Shown here: positions 63,001-63,047 of the stretch, one piece after another | Layout of the letters: the number at the start of each line of letters is the position of its first letter | Position numbering within the stretch: position 1 is the stretch's first letter | NCBI GenBank assembly: GCA_026419785.1 | Contig: JAODTK010000311.1 | Coordinates: 1 to 64,000, forward strand | DNA from: Sclerodactyla briareus | Taxonomy: Eukaryota > Echinodermata > Holothuroidea > Dendrochirotida > Sclerodactylidae | Reading direction: 5' to 3' | DNA length: 64,000 bases | The notes under the pieces: generated by a model | Databases searched by the model: none | The model's input: only the letters and a program-made list of their open reading frames with translations | Told to the model about the DNA's origin: nothing | Made by a program: the position numbers and the translations under genes

Positions 63001-63047
63001 CACAGTCGCCAGCACCAAGAAGAATATTACAAATCAAAGTGAGCTAA
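1898..63047 (+). CDS. pds5: Pds5 cohesin regulator, gene span (22 exons seen, 5' end missing)
   Basis: Pds5 is a large nuclear HEAT-repeat protein that binds the cohesin kleisin subunit and, with WAPL, sororin and ESCO acetyltransferases, balances cohesin release against sister-chromatid cohesion. Across 61 kb, 22 + strand exons match vertebrate PDS5A/B peptides in unbroken order, from the DIFLFITRQLKG-equivalent region (roughly residue 105 of the human protein) to a basic, AT-hook-like and SP/K-rich tail. The first ~100 codons must lie upstream of the window. All exons have AG/GT borders, so this is the genomic intron-containing gene and not a processed copy. Most exons need small frame corrections, best explained by residual sequencing indels, though decay cannot be excluded. 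Introns reach 12.7 kb and are full of repeats. Invertebrates usually have a single Pds5; the AT-hook-like tail is PDS5B-like. The identity is secure; exact borders and phases are not. Confidence 0.92.
2138..2198. repeat. poly-C tract
   Basis: About 60 nearly uninterrupted cytosines directly after a C-rich stretch, 50 bp downstream of the exon 1 donor. Such a length is unreliable in sequencing and could form i-motif or G-quadruplex structure in the DNA. Confidence 0.95.
2590..2800 (+). repeat. tRNA-like SINE (family 3)
   Basis: The head resembles a tRNA: AATGGGTAGAGCATTTGACT looks like an A box and GAGTTAATACCTG like a decayed B box with the expected ~40-bp spacing. The body up to about 2800 is unidentified. 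Too divergent to be a functional tRNA gene. Confidence 0.45.
3658..3853 (+). CDS. pds5: Pds5 exon 2
   Basis: Follows a TCTGCCTTGCAG acceptor. FMLDVMCP matches the human HMLDLMSS segment that follows the NNSHNKKVQ stretch, then weaker similarity (ETMKAEEP, KDLITGLPTALKCYAG) runs over the region equivalent to [20 protein letters not shown]. Donor is GTGAGT. The reading frame shifts two or three times, so this is among the less certain exons; it is supported by its position between exons 1 and 3 and by clean splice sites. Confidence 0.65.
3854..4822. other. Pds5 intron 2
   Basis: No coding match and no repeat that I can define; small ORFs only. Confidence 0.5.
4823..4968 (+). CDS. pds5: Pds5 exon 3
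   Basis: Acceptor TTTTTACTTCACAG. The exon encodes a VLGKYRSEEAQ segment (human VLGRSSVSDLSE), TYELIYQLNLI (human VFDLIQELFAI) and a shifted-frame LEFKLK at its end (human LPQLEFKLKS), with a GTAATA donor. Frame changes are needed before and after the middle segment. The last ~30 bp and the donor recur in degraded form at 4992-5020 and again near 5704-5745. Confidence 0.77.
4992..5020 (+). repeat. degraded copy of the 3' end of Pds5 exon 3
   Basis: AGTCCTACCAAAGCGGAGTT followed by TAACTCAAGTAA repeats the exon 3 ending at 4936-4970 (AGTCCTACCAACAGCTGGAG and onward) 57 bp later with small deletions. A further, weaker copy lies at about 5704-5745. Confidence 0.6.
6411..6750 (+). repeat. tRNA-derived SINE, family 1
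   Basis: An A-box-like TGGTAGAGTGGTATCAGTGA head is followed by a body shared with copies at 41165-41440 and 58838-59210 (+) and 22672-22935, 27785-28210 and 39228-39375 (-). Shared blocks include the CAGTCACTGGAC region, GTGGCTGTCTTGCAG, a TTCTGGG block and TCACTGATAATC. Confidence 0.7.
6906..7024 (+). CDS. pds5: Pds5 exon 4
   Basis: Acceptor TTTCCTCCTGACAG, donor GTAAGT. GRRFSDEDADLATST followed by a shifted KPLWHC corresponds to the human [24 protein letters not shown] segment, a strongly conserved Pds5 stretch. One frame change separates the two halves. It is followed by the largest intron in the window (12.7 kb, repeat-filled). Confidence 0.8.
7430..9424 (+). repeat. array A: microsatellite plus ~300-bp tandem repeat (left part)
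   Basis: Starts with a (CTAT)/(ATCC)n microsatellite at about 7470-7510, then imperfect ~300-bp units marked by recurring 'cacag.gctgatgttcggtcataatga', 'caggaattt' and 'ccacttgggcct' blocks at about 7690, 8000, 8290, 8455, 8755, 9040 and 9175. The block around AACAGTCATTCTGTGATGGA occurs at both edges (7540 and 9320). The array resumes at about 17505-17880 on the far side of a DIRS-like insertion. Confidence 0.8.
9425..9560 (+). repeat. left ITR of DIRS-like element 2
   Basis: Inverted match to 17345-17505; recognisable identity extends about 110 bp from CTTACCCCATATTG inward to CGTCC.TC. The exact outer base is uncertain by several nucleotides. Confidence 0.78.
10107..10558 (+). repeat. 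four ~115-bp tandem repeats in DIRS-like element 2
   Basis: Four imperfect units marked by 'tactgcaata', 'tatgacat...gcatatca', 'gattcctatttgtgatatt' and 'ataccgttcgttat' blocks. AT-rich, unlike the GC-rich body that follows at 10560. Confidence 0.85.
10860..11290 (+). repeat. GC-rich ~73-80-bp minisatellite in DIRS-like element 2
   Basis: Repeated 'ggacggcccggaggtcccgac..gtcggggccggccc' units at about 10945, 11090, 11165 and 11245. Long overlapping ORFs here (for example 10819-11568) arise from the GC-rich repeat and show no protein family features. Confidence 0.85.
12845..13280 (+). repeat. ~188-bp tandem repeat in DIRS-like element 2 (interrupted)
   Basis: GTCTACTCCGTGGACCC recurs at about 12852, 13039 and 13227 with shared 'gctgagagacagaa' and 'ggtgctctctgcag' blocks. 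A further partial unit ('gaagtcagcacgttggctcga...cgctgagaggacagaacag') appears at 15615-15730, so the array was split by the element at 13280-15610. Confidence 0.85.
13280..15612 (+). mobile_element. array-bearing element B1: TG microsatellite plus ~310-bp array
   Basis: The left flank GAAGTCAGAGGATCTACTGC is followed by a TG-rich microsatellite (13333-13494), then about seven ~310-bp units marked by 'gatgagtacatgaacc' at 13567, 13872, 14188, 14498, 14808, 15117 and 15349. The right flank holds 'gtcagacgtta', 'ataatgag', 'atctcccatttg' and 'ggaatcactacgcctttt'. The same flanks bound the elements at 17888-19505 and 30000-32800. No coding. Class unknown; the layout resembles pearl/HINE-type Helentron derivatives described in bivalves. 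Confidence 0.7.
13333..13494 (+). repeat. TG-rich microsatellite
   Basis: About 160 bp of (TG)n interrupted by GG and TTGGG, at the left end of element B1. The histidine/threonine and cysteine/valine ORFs on both strands here are artefacts of the repeat. Confidence 0.97.
15615..15730 (+). repeat. 188-bp repeat, continuation after the inserted array element
   Basis: Aligns to the second half of the units at 12900-13030 (GAAGTCAGCACG versus GAAGCCAGCACG, CGCTGAGAGGACAGAAC versus CGCTGAGAGACAGAAAC, then 'ggagcaaaaccgg'). Confidence 0.75.
15750..16560 (+). repeat. degenerate GC-rich minisatellite in DIRS-like element 2
   Basis: Recurring 'cctgccctcctgagccagatcga', 'taccgagccgaggatcgacctg' and 'ccagagcagtggtccgactc' blocks at about 16020, 16170, 16260, 16395 and 16490. 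The ORFs on both strands (for example 15720-16388 minus) are by-products of this repeat. Confidence 0.7.
16560..17180 (+). other. unidentified 3' body of DIRS-like element 2
   Basis: Contains overlapping + strand ORFs of 88-153 aa. A CPVRTRHWYW segment near 16760 faintly recalls the CPVRAL motif ahead of DIRS tyrosine recombinase cores, but no R-H-R-Y residues can be followed downstream. Function unknown. Confidence 0.35.
17181..17260. repeat. internal complementary region of DIRS-like element 2
   Basis: Begins CAATATGGGGTAAGTGAGTA, complementary to the left end, and ends TGAATCTGTGAACTACGATA plus CTTACCCATATTGG, complementary to the right end. It therefore mirrors the circle junction of the element, as known for DIRS1. 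Confidence 0.75.
17345..17505 (-). repeat. right ITR of DIRS-like element 2
   Basis: Reverse complement of the left ITR, with an additional outer extension of about 40 bp (TATCGTAGTTCACAGATTCAC and onward) that is not in the left ITR but is complemented in the ICR. Confidence 0.78.
17505..17880 (+). repeat. array A, right part beyond the DIRS-like insertion
   Basis: Contains TGATCTCCTCCTACAAA, CTGTCATAATGGTCT and AACAGTCATTCTTTGATGGA, the same blocks as array A at 7675-7730 and 7540. The left array stops within 'attaaagggg' at 9424, so this is the other half of one disrupted locus. Confidence 0.7.
17888..19505 (+). mobile_element. array-bearing element C: TG/TATG microsatellite plus ~165-bp array
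   Basis: The left flank (GAAGTCCAAGGAATCTTATG then CAGTCACGC) leads into a TG/TATG microsatellite at 17936-17992 and about eight ~165-bp units marked by 'gatgagtacatgaacg' at 18068, 18228, 18392, 18556, 18724, 18897, 19073 and 19237. The right flank has 'gaggaatcactaacctttttggctttcttgttc'-type sequence, matching the end of B1. The unit is homologous to one half of the ~300-bp B unit. Confidence 0.7.
19685..19777 (+). CDS. pds5: Pds5 exon 5
   Basis: RFSDITAAIRKSGKYFHGY aligns with human RFNDIHVPVRLESVKFASH, and the shifted end of the exon (VEDLAG-like) with DLAKDLTEYL. Acceptor is CGGACAG, which has a weak pyrimidine tract; donor is GTAAAA. The exon is short and sits exactly between exon 4 (PLWQCFLG equivalent) and exon 6 (RSHDPEEAIRHDV equivalent), which makes the assignment convincing. 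Confidence 0.78.
19778..21261. other. Pds5 intron 5
   Basis: AT-rich, with the exon 6 partial duplicate at 21056-21128. Small ORFs (19824-20356) lack family features. Confidence 0.55.
21056..21128 (+). pseudogene. degraded duplicate of the 5' end of Pds5 exon 6
   Basis: TCCAGATTGCCTTCC, GGAGAGCAC, GGATGAC and GACTGGAGA match, in order, the acceptor and first ~55 bp of exon 6 at 21257-21320. The copy carries extra bases and stop codons, so it is unlikely to be used as an alternative exon. Confidence 0.65.
21262..21405 (+). CDS. pds5: Pds5 exon 6
   Basis: Acceptor GCTGTTTCCAG. RLRERAHDVEDDV matches human YLKVRSHDPEEAI; after one indel VSAAKKNITVVSHKMLQLVK and ERTLDKK match human [27 protein letters not shown]. 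Donor is GTAAAT. This is one of the most conserved parts of Pds5. A degraded copy of its first ~65 bp, including the acceptor, lies about 200 bp upstream at 21056-21128. Confidence 0.92.
21406..21737. other. Pds5 intron 6
   Basis: Only 332 bp; nothing recognised apart from the splice sites. Confidence 0.6.
21738..21892 (+). CDS. pds5: Pds5 exon 7
   Basis: Begins after TTCTCACAG with WKIRKEALLGLAHIYKKWC, a near copy of human WRVRKEAMMGLAQLYKKYC, and after one indel continues IKDKILHSYYLQDLDDR (human IKDKLLHIYYQNSIDDK). Donor is GTTAGG. Together with exon 6 it gives the clearest proof that the gene is Pds5. Confidence 0.94.
22110..22440 (+). repeat. tRNA-derived SINE, family 2, copy 1
   Basis: An A-box-like TTTAGTGGGCTGGTGACC head is followed by a body whose blocks 'ctccagttaatc', 'tgtgatgagtacctagt', 'aggaactgctt' and 'tggccctgtcgcctggacat' recur at 58385-58730. 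Confidence 0.7.
22672..22935 (-). repeat. SINE family 1, 3' part, minus strand
   Basis: Carries the reverse complement of the family-1 tail: 'cccatcccaacctcctcccaggact', 'gacaatcagtgaagcccctgaa' and 'catcgcaactgc'. The 143-aa minus ORF over it is a repeat by-product. Confidence 0.6.
23841..24077 (+). CDS. unidentified small ORF, 78 aa
   Basis: I do not recognise this ORF. It is free of stop codons, begins MPYRNYVALAEERNF and includes CKGYGGLATRGGKP and LLELRELLQPSGEQIRTRAR, a composition more protein-like (charged helices) than most intronic ORFs in this window. It sits in intron 7 of Pds5 on the same strand, with no visible promoter, partner or terminal repeats. It could be a fragment of a transposon protein or a chance ORF. 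Confidence 0.25.
   Translation: MPYRNYVALAEERNFRNSVKNLAIELCKGYGGLATRGGKPVRSSLPPAVTQRLLELRELLQPSGEQIRTRARAGLMDF
24480..24712 (+). repeat. dispersed repeat F, copy 1
   Basis: Shares 'gtgtctaatttgc', 'ggtcaa.gatca..cttatgaattt' and 'gaaattggtcactgatta' blocks with 36340-36525. Class unknown. Confidence 0.5.
24969..25084 (+). CDS. pds5: Pds5 exon 8
   Basis: An open exon in one frame: LVTYTLPVTERMGRFLELF and VDDHSVK align with human YLVPHNLETEERMKCLYYL and LDPNAVK. Acceptor is TTCATGCCGTAG, donor GTGAGT. It requires no frame correction. The preceding intron (21893-24968) holds SINE copies and a small unidentified ORF. Confidence 0.87.
25085..25476. other. Pds5 intron 8
   Basis: 392 bp with a T-run at 25305-25319; nothing else recognised. 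Confidence 0.55.
25477..25596 (+). CDS. pds5: Pds5 exon 9
   Basis: Acceptor TTCCCCTTGTAG, donor GTGAGT. MPAHVRTHLRDFLEA corresponds to human QNMLRSHVRELLDLH and, after a frame change, YEYANKTKRLHQIVAIS to the segment before the conserved KNLPDPGKAQD. Stop codons in each single frame show that an indel is present. Order and splice borders support the call. Confidence 0.77.
25916..26070. mobile_element. palindromic MITE-like element P1
   Basis: A near-complete palindrome: GGAATAAACTGCAACT at the left pairs with AGTTTATTCC at the right; inner blocks 'gacttttctggt', 'aaacagtcgagact' and 'ttaataa' also pair. The apex contains GAGGCGCAGCCGAG (25991-26006). Arms are about 65-70 bp. No coding. Confidence 0.75.
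26072..26635. repeat. 564-bp segment bounded by a 12-bp inverted repeat
   Basis: ATTCTACAACCC at 26072-26083 is the exact complement of GGGTTGTAGAAT at 26624-26635. The inner sequence is unrelated to coding. It directly abuts palindrome P1, so the two could belong to one older element. Confidence 0.4.
27065..27204 (+). CDS. pds5: Pds5 exon 10
   Basis: Intact in one frame: ENAKTQDHLKKMVKALKEDE and TCKRAAIAV align with human [20 protein letters not shown] and SCKQADICV. The acceptor has a good pyrimidine tract (CCTCCTTATTCCAG) and the donor is GTAAGT. Part of the central HEAT-repeat spine. Confidence 0.93.
27205..28399. other. Pds5 intron 10
   Basis: Holds the near full-length minus-strand SINE family 1 copy (27785-28210); the rest is anonymous. 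Confidence 0.6.
27785..28210 (-). repeat. SINE family 1, near full length, minus strand
   Basis: The reverse complement carries 'agagcaggatcagtgatgc', a B-box-like GGGTTGAATTCCAGC, 'ctaggtgactgtacttgcag', 'gacgaggtcttggtcgtcacctcatgg' and the shared tail ending 'gatatcatctggccctagctgagaag'. This copy best defines the family length (about 420 bp). Confidence 0.72.
28400..28810 (+). CDS. pds5: Pds5 exon 11
   Basis: A long exon following AACCCACAG. KKFTSPKQQ, TIKTLMERVAPLIQD, GLKLLQMLAHVYPYTF and, after a shift, LAQVCIPFEDHYPETVK align with human ARKLANPKQ, MVKFLLERIAPVHID, GLELLKVLSFTHPTSF and IFRNTGHKIETDLPQI. Two to three frame changes fall in or near G-runs (for example around 28561 and 28589), where homopolymer error is expected. 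Donor is GTGAGT. Confidence 0.94.
28811..32864. other. Pds5 intron 11
   Basis: First 1.2 kb anonymous, then array-bearing element B3 (30000-32800) nearly to the exon 12 acceptor. Confidence 0.65.
30000..32800 (+). mobile_element. array-bearing element B3: short TG tract plus ~300-bp array
   Basis: The left flank GAAGTCAGAGGAATCTATGC and a short TG tract (30039-30060) precede about nine ~300-bp units; 'gatgagtacatgaaccc' recurs at 30131, 30429, 30747, 31047, 31346, 31647, 31964 (as gatgtg), 32239 and 32536. The right flank (about 32640-32800) contains 'gtcagacgttattctcccataatgag', as in B1. It fills most of the intron before exon 12. Units near 31000-31700 are the best preserved. Confidence 0.8.
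32865..32988 (+). CDS. pds5: Pds5 exon 12
   Basis: Acceptor GTTTTTCTCCACAG. KLLTEMATGGG then, after a frame change, CINSVCTTSKQEILNTIFK align with human ILHQKAKRGTPHQAK and CIHAIFTNKEVQLAQIFE. Donor is GTACAA. It is preceded by a 4-kb intron mostly taken up by a ~300-bp tandem array. Confidence 0.84.
32989..34616. other. Pds5 intron 12
   Basis: AT-rich, nothing recognised beyond short ORFs without family features. Confidence 0.55.
34617..34836 (+). CDS. pds5: Pds5 exon 13
   Basis: Acceptor TTTCTGTCTCCAG, donor GTATAT. SLSLDQEHYLT, a shifted VAHRASLAP, VHQKAIM and TIVKASPDAG segments correspond to human SLNADVPEQLITPL, LGHISMLAP, SPMKSVVANFIVKDLLMND. Three frame changes are needed, so similarity is spread over all three frames. 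The assignment leans on order and on the LSLDQEHYLT match. Confidence 0.72.
34837..36784. other. Pds5 intron 13
   Basis: Contains G-runs at 36297-36329 and dispersed repeat F copy 2 (36340-36525). No coding match. Confidence 0.55.
36340..36525 (+). repeat. dispersed repeat F, copy 2
   Basis: Ordered similarity to 24480-24712, best at its end (GAAATTGTTCACTGATTATA versus GAAATTGGTCACTGATTAGT). A G-rich homopolymer block precedes both copies (24413-24423 and 36297-36329). Confidence 0.5.
36785..36974 (+). CDS. pds5: Pds5 exon 14
   Basis: Acceptor TTTTCTTTTTGGTCTAG, donor GTGAGT. Near the middle LLGLGKNISGS matches human WLLGMKNNQSK, then RIRLLTTMLKNDGDLMERKK matches [20 protein letters not shown]. 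One frame change separates these two blocks. The first ~55 bp are weakly conserved; an alternative acceptor at the AAG near 36840 cannot be ruled out. Confidence 0.87.
36975..38015. other. Pds5 intron 14
   Basis: No recognised repeat or coding match; the 126-aa ORF at 37556-37936 has no family features. Confidence 0.5.
38016..38137 (+). CDS. pds5: Pds5 exon 15
   Basis: Acceptor TATTCCTTTTTCAG. DVLTASLRIGAGCALLKL aligns with human DMSRLRLAAGSAIMKL; then QETAFTEFI and VETVPADS-like segments match human QEPCYHEII and PEQFQLCAL, with shifts. Donor is GTGAAG. A tRNA-like SINE head follows closely in the next intron. Confidence 0.87.
38180..38480 (+). repeat. tRNA-like SINE (family 4)
   Basis: GTTGCACAATTGGTAGAGAG resembles an A box and GGGGGTTCGATTACCGG contains a near-perfect B box (GGTTCGATTAC). 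The body to about 38480 is unassigned. The head is too divergent for a functional tRNA and lacks a clear acceptor stem. Confidence 0.5.
39019..39078 (+). repeat. poly-T tract
   Basis: About 60 nearly pure thymidines interrupted once by CTTC. It may be the poly-A tail of a minus-strand retroposon; a minus-strand SINE family 1 fragment lies 150 bp further on. Confidence 0.9.
39228..39375 (-). repeat. SINE family 1, 5' part, minus strand
   Basis: The reverse complement gives 'ggcagagtggtatcagtgacgctttgcaagcaagc', a 'cccgggtttgcattcccc' B-box equivalent, 'ctagtggctgtacttgcagctgcaatggacaaggtcctcggtcttcacttcatgg'. It is truncated where family-1 body continues elsewhere. The A-box region is clearest in this copy. 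Confidence 0.72.
39448..39635 (+). CDS. pds5: Pds5 exon 16
   Basis: After GTTTCAG the exon reads VRGRFCREAQQG, LTSLRLPLSYLSILSLSSKD and PVAQNHKKATSYIKQS in one frame, matching human [32 protein letters not shown] and PVKERRAHARQCLLKN. A single shift then gives VRRQYLKQHN (human IRREYIKQNP). Donor is GTGGGT. A textbook Pds5 segment. Confidence 0.94.
39636..40910. other. Pds5 intron 16
   Basis: Contains the inverted-repeat-bounded segment at 39966-40354; otherwise anonymous. Confidence 0.55.
39966..40354. repeat. segment bounded by a 17-bp inverted repeat
   Basis: CGATCATGAGTCGATCG at 39966-39982 is complementary, with two mismatches, to TGATCGACTCACGATCG at 40338-40354. The 389-bp span has no coding; it could be a small TIR element or chance. 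Confidence 0.35.
40911..41023 (+). CDS. pds5: Pds5 exon 17
   Basis: Follows a TTTTCGACAG acceptor. SMLAVYQ, a shifted VIPHTV, HLLSHGPDL and LKDIKE correspond to human [21 protein letters not shown] and LRDIKE. Donor is GTGAGT. At least three frame changes occur in 113 bp, yet the residue-level match and fit with exon 18 (CLWFML equivalent) are good. Confidence 0.8.
41024..42485. other. Pds5 intron 17
   Basis: Contains a SINE family 1 copy; the rest is AT-rich and unassigned. Confidence 0.55.
41165..41440 (+). repeat. SINE family 1, + strand copy
   Basis: Begins at the B-box equivalent GAGTTCCCAGCAGTCACTGG and shares 'gtagctgtcttgcag', 'gatgcagtgg', 'ttctgggctttttgcaataaat' and 'ggttcactgatagtc' with the other copies. 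The head is lost. Confidence 0.68.
42486..42613 (+). CDS. pds5: Pds5 exon 18
   Basis: Acceptor TCTCCCATTCAG. GLWFHL, then after a shift LATKPESVIFIRKM, then a DAQNA segment correspond to human [24 protein letters not shown] and TRDAQSP. Donor is GTGGGC. Two frame changes. This exon lies near the end of the HEAT-repeat body. Confidence 0.85.
42780..43130 (+). repeat. dispersed repeat E, copy 2
   Basis: Second copy of the repeat at 890-1260, with the same ordered blocks (for example CCCATAGTGAATGTTC and CTTGCTATGATTTTGTAACG). It lies in the intron between Pds5 exons 18 and 19. Confidence 0.6.
43892..44005. mobile_element. palindromic MITE-like element P2
   Basis: Left arm TGTTGGTCGATTAAACCATT then TTGATGTCATAATAG pairs with right arm CTATTATGATGTCAACCGGT then TTTAATTCTGCAACA. 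The apex carries CTCGGCTGCGCCTTGG, the reverse complement of the P1 core. Confidence 0.78.
44404..44568. mobile_element. palindromic MITE-like element P3
   Basis: Left arm (44404-44447, GGGGTTAATCAACG and onward) is complementary to the right arm (44527-44568, ending CGTTGATTAACCCT); the centre GATGCACGGGCGCAGCCCGA is itself palindromic. A further pair, GTAGGATATG near 44341 and CATATCCTAC near 44573, suggests the original palindrome was longer and the left arm has gained about 50 bp. Confidence 0.78.
45388..45611 (+). CDS. pds5: Pds5 exon 19
   Basis: Acceptor after a (TTC)n tract. KLYAVPGEVGWVTDPKLPV matches human KLYTVCDVALCVINSKSAL; a shifted FFVKPRGPVN segment and TRDSYLPKKLQQDLS match human [39 protein letters not shown] then ends at a probable GTGCAG donor. 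It marks the end of the conserved body; the next exon lies beyond a DIRS retrotransposon 12 kb downstream. Confidence 0.83.
46181..46350 (+). repeat. left ITR of DIRS 1
   Basis: Starts TACTTACTTCAGGAGCTACT and is complementary to the right ITR through CTTACCTTCTGGACTT, GGCCGTCTTCAACACACCC, TTAAGCACAGCGCCG and CCGAACGCAGCCGTA. Its outer ~17 bp are absent from the right ITR but present, complemented, in the ICR. Confidence 0.88.
46350..47000 (+). other. 5' leader of DIRS 1
   Basis: GC- and T-rich sequence after the left ITR, with a 112-aa ORF at 46537-46875 that is probably not coding. Its composition resembles the body after 51720 rather than the AT-rich block that follows. Confidence 0.4.
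47000..51720. other. unexplained 4.7-kb AT-rich block inside DIRS 1
   Basis: Composition changes sharply at about 47000 and back near 51720. Contents include a T-run (48992-49018), an (AAT)n stretch (49123-49150), a perfect hairpin at 51536-51559 and small ORFs without family features. It looks like a later insertion into DIRS 1, but I could not find matching terminal repeats or a clear target duplication. Confidence 0.4.
51536..51559. repeat. perfect 10-bp-arm hairpin
   Basis: TTGCGGTACA, a CTGG loop, then TGTACCGCAA. It lies about 180 bp before the GC-rich DIRS body resumes, so may mark the end of an inserted element. A Helitron-type CTRR end does not follow on either strand. Confidence 0.8.
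52212..54700 (+). pseudogene. DIRS 1 gag-like region, frame-broken
   Basis: GC-rich region upstream of the RT, where DIRS elements carry gag. A likely start (MPSSPRTRKDQGS) lies at 52212 after a T-rich stretch; cysteine/histidine spacing just after it (CRCSRALEIHAW) recalls the gag cysteine cluster of DIRS elements, though weakly. Reading jumps between all three frames, giving many overlapping ORFs of 80-160 aa on both strands. The call rests mostly on position. Confidence 0.5.
54709..55610 (+). pseudogene. DIRS 1 reverse transcriptase, frame-broken
   Basis: LSQGYRLDFTAPPPSSG matches the DIRS pol lead-in (usually a GYRLEF.RPPP type). Then GSWRPILNLRPPNRFVLPPH, LDTLAVIFNHL and LWATSVDL give the fingers and motif A region, VTGYHGGPSA and a split HLD/DWLMRW around 55410-55435 correspond to the catalytic YLDDWL box, and GLSPQTFIY, EIDLTDG to the thumb-side segment. 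Several frame changes and missing residues (the DAY after SVDL reads LMHNLHIP) indicate that it cannot be active as written. Confidence 0.88.
55850..56300 (+). pseudogene. DIRS 1 RNase H domain, frame-broken
   Basis: THINVLRVAGV, TELRGPPLVLVPCDSTT, a VRFQGFHLPS segment and SRITLAPTEWSLNVGVC follow the DIRS RNase H order: HINVLELLAV-like entry, CDSTTA acidic site, VFHIPG and ADALSR motifs. The expected ADALSR reads with an indel as HALAHHS or MLSRIT in adjacent frames. Confidence 0.82.
56320..57124 (+). pseudogene. DIRS 1 tyrosine recombinase, frame-broken
   Basis: After a VDLFASPLNAK-like linker (56330-56370, two frames) come SGIPSARRAFRRGLPRW, PVRALN, ISRWISVIRW and, near the end, SQNTLIAPYLRNLLR, whose tyrosine (codon 57053-57055) sits where DIRS recombinases carry the nucleophile. 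This is the phage-integrase fold that replaces a DDE integrase in DIRS. Frameshifts around 56820, 56900 and 56990 separate the blocks. Confidence 0.82.
57423..57499. repeat. internal complementary region of DIRS 1
   Basis: The first half (GTAAGTCAGAAGGAAGTGCC and TGAAGTAAGT) is complementary to the left end at 46181-46215; the second half (AACCCCCTTCGTTAGGGG, CTACGTTACGAGGGG, ACTTACC) is complementary to the right end at 57687-57730. The join at TAAGT|AACCCC fixes both element ends to within a base or two. Confidence 0.88.
57540..57730 (-). repeat. right ITR of DIRS 1
   Basis: Inverted copy of the left ITR, with a longer outer extension (from about 57688 to 57730, ending GAAGGGGGGTT) that is complemented in the ICR. 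Such unequal ITR ends are typical of DIRS1. Confidence 0.88.
57848..58001 (+). CDS. pds5: Pds5 exon 20, basic tail segment
   Basis: Acceptor with a long T-tract (TTCAATTCACAG). The exon encodes a lysine/arginine-rich segment including KSLCDENAEPQARRIKSRGK and a KKERPSKKKK run. It has no sequence-specific match that I can name, but this composition is typical of the poorly conserved, nuclear-localising Pds5 C-terminal region, and it lies in order between exon 19 and the AT-hook-like exon. Donor is G|GTTTTG. Confidence 0.62.
58385..58730 (+). repeat. tRNA-derived SINE, family 2, copy 2
   Basis: The head has GTGGTCTAGTGGTTGGTGAT (A box) and GTGGGTCGATCCCAG (B box), a near-canonical RNA polymerase III promoter pair. 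The body shares 'gccagttaatctgg', 'tgtgatgagtacctggtgtt', 'ggaactgcttg' and 'gtcgtctggacat' with 22110-22440. A T-run (58725-58738) follows. Confidence 0.75.
58838..59210 (+). repeat. SINE family 1, + strand copy with head
   Basis: CAGAGTGGTTGCAGATTGGT and GTCAGTGAGGCTTTGCAAGC give the A-box region, GGGTTCCAAGTTCCAGC the B-box equivalent, then 'aaggtggctgtacttgc', 'ggtctcggttttcacttcat' and 'tgatgggggttcattggg' body blocks. It lies directly after SINE family 2 copy 2. Confidence 0.7.
59612..60152 (+). CDS. pds5: Pds5 exon 21, AT-hook-like tail
   Basis: Opens after GTCTTGCACAG and closes at GTGGGT. One frame near the start gives EGRPPSK and another near 60018-60038 gives PGRPKKG, both centred on the GRP core that AT-hooks use to grip the minor groove; RKR-type basic clusters surround them. 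PDS5B carries AT-hooks in its tail, so this supports the assignment, but composition alone is weak evidence. Several stop codons in every frame mean indels, or that parts of this 541-bp stretch are intronic. Confidence 0.6.
60153..61612. other. Pds5 intron 21
   Basis: No defined repeat. The 183-aa ORF at 61039-61590 has no family features; the pyrimidine-rich stretch at 61519-61550 precedes the terminal exon acceptor. Confidence 0.5.
61613..63047 (+). CDS. pds5: Pds5 terminal exon, S/P/K-rich tail and stop
   Basis: A pyrimidine-rich acceptor (TCTTTCCTGCAG) opens a 1.4-kb stretch whose translation is dominated by serine, proline, lysine and SP-x-K motifs: SSPKNNLAKVTESPGKASP near the start, a run of eight serines near 62045, and SPTKKAQSPAPRRI at the end, followed by TAA at 63045-63047. 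Such motifs suit CDK phosphorylation and DNA contact and match the style of vertebrate Pds5 tails, which are unconserved in detail. The longest single frame (62119-63042) is probably not the true frame throughout: the proline/serine pattern jumps between frames. It may contain a small unrecognised intron. Confidence 0.66.

Noticed and set aside
62119-63042. Single 307-aa ORF as the true frame of the last exon
   Set aside because: The SP/K-rich pattern expected of the Pds5 tail moves between frames within this span, and the last coherent segment before the stop is in another frame. The region is kept as an exon but not this frame as a whole.
1898-63047. Processed (retrotransposed) Pds5 pseudogene
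   Set aside because: All exons are separated by introns with GT-AG borders; a processed copy would lack them.
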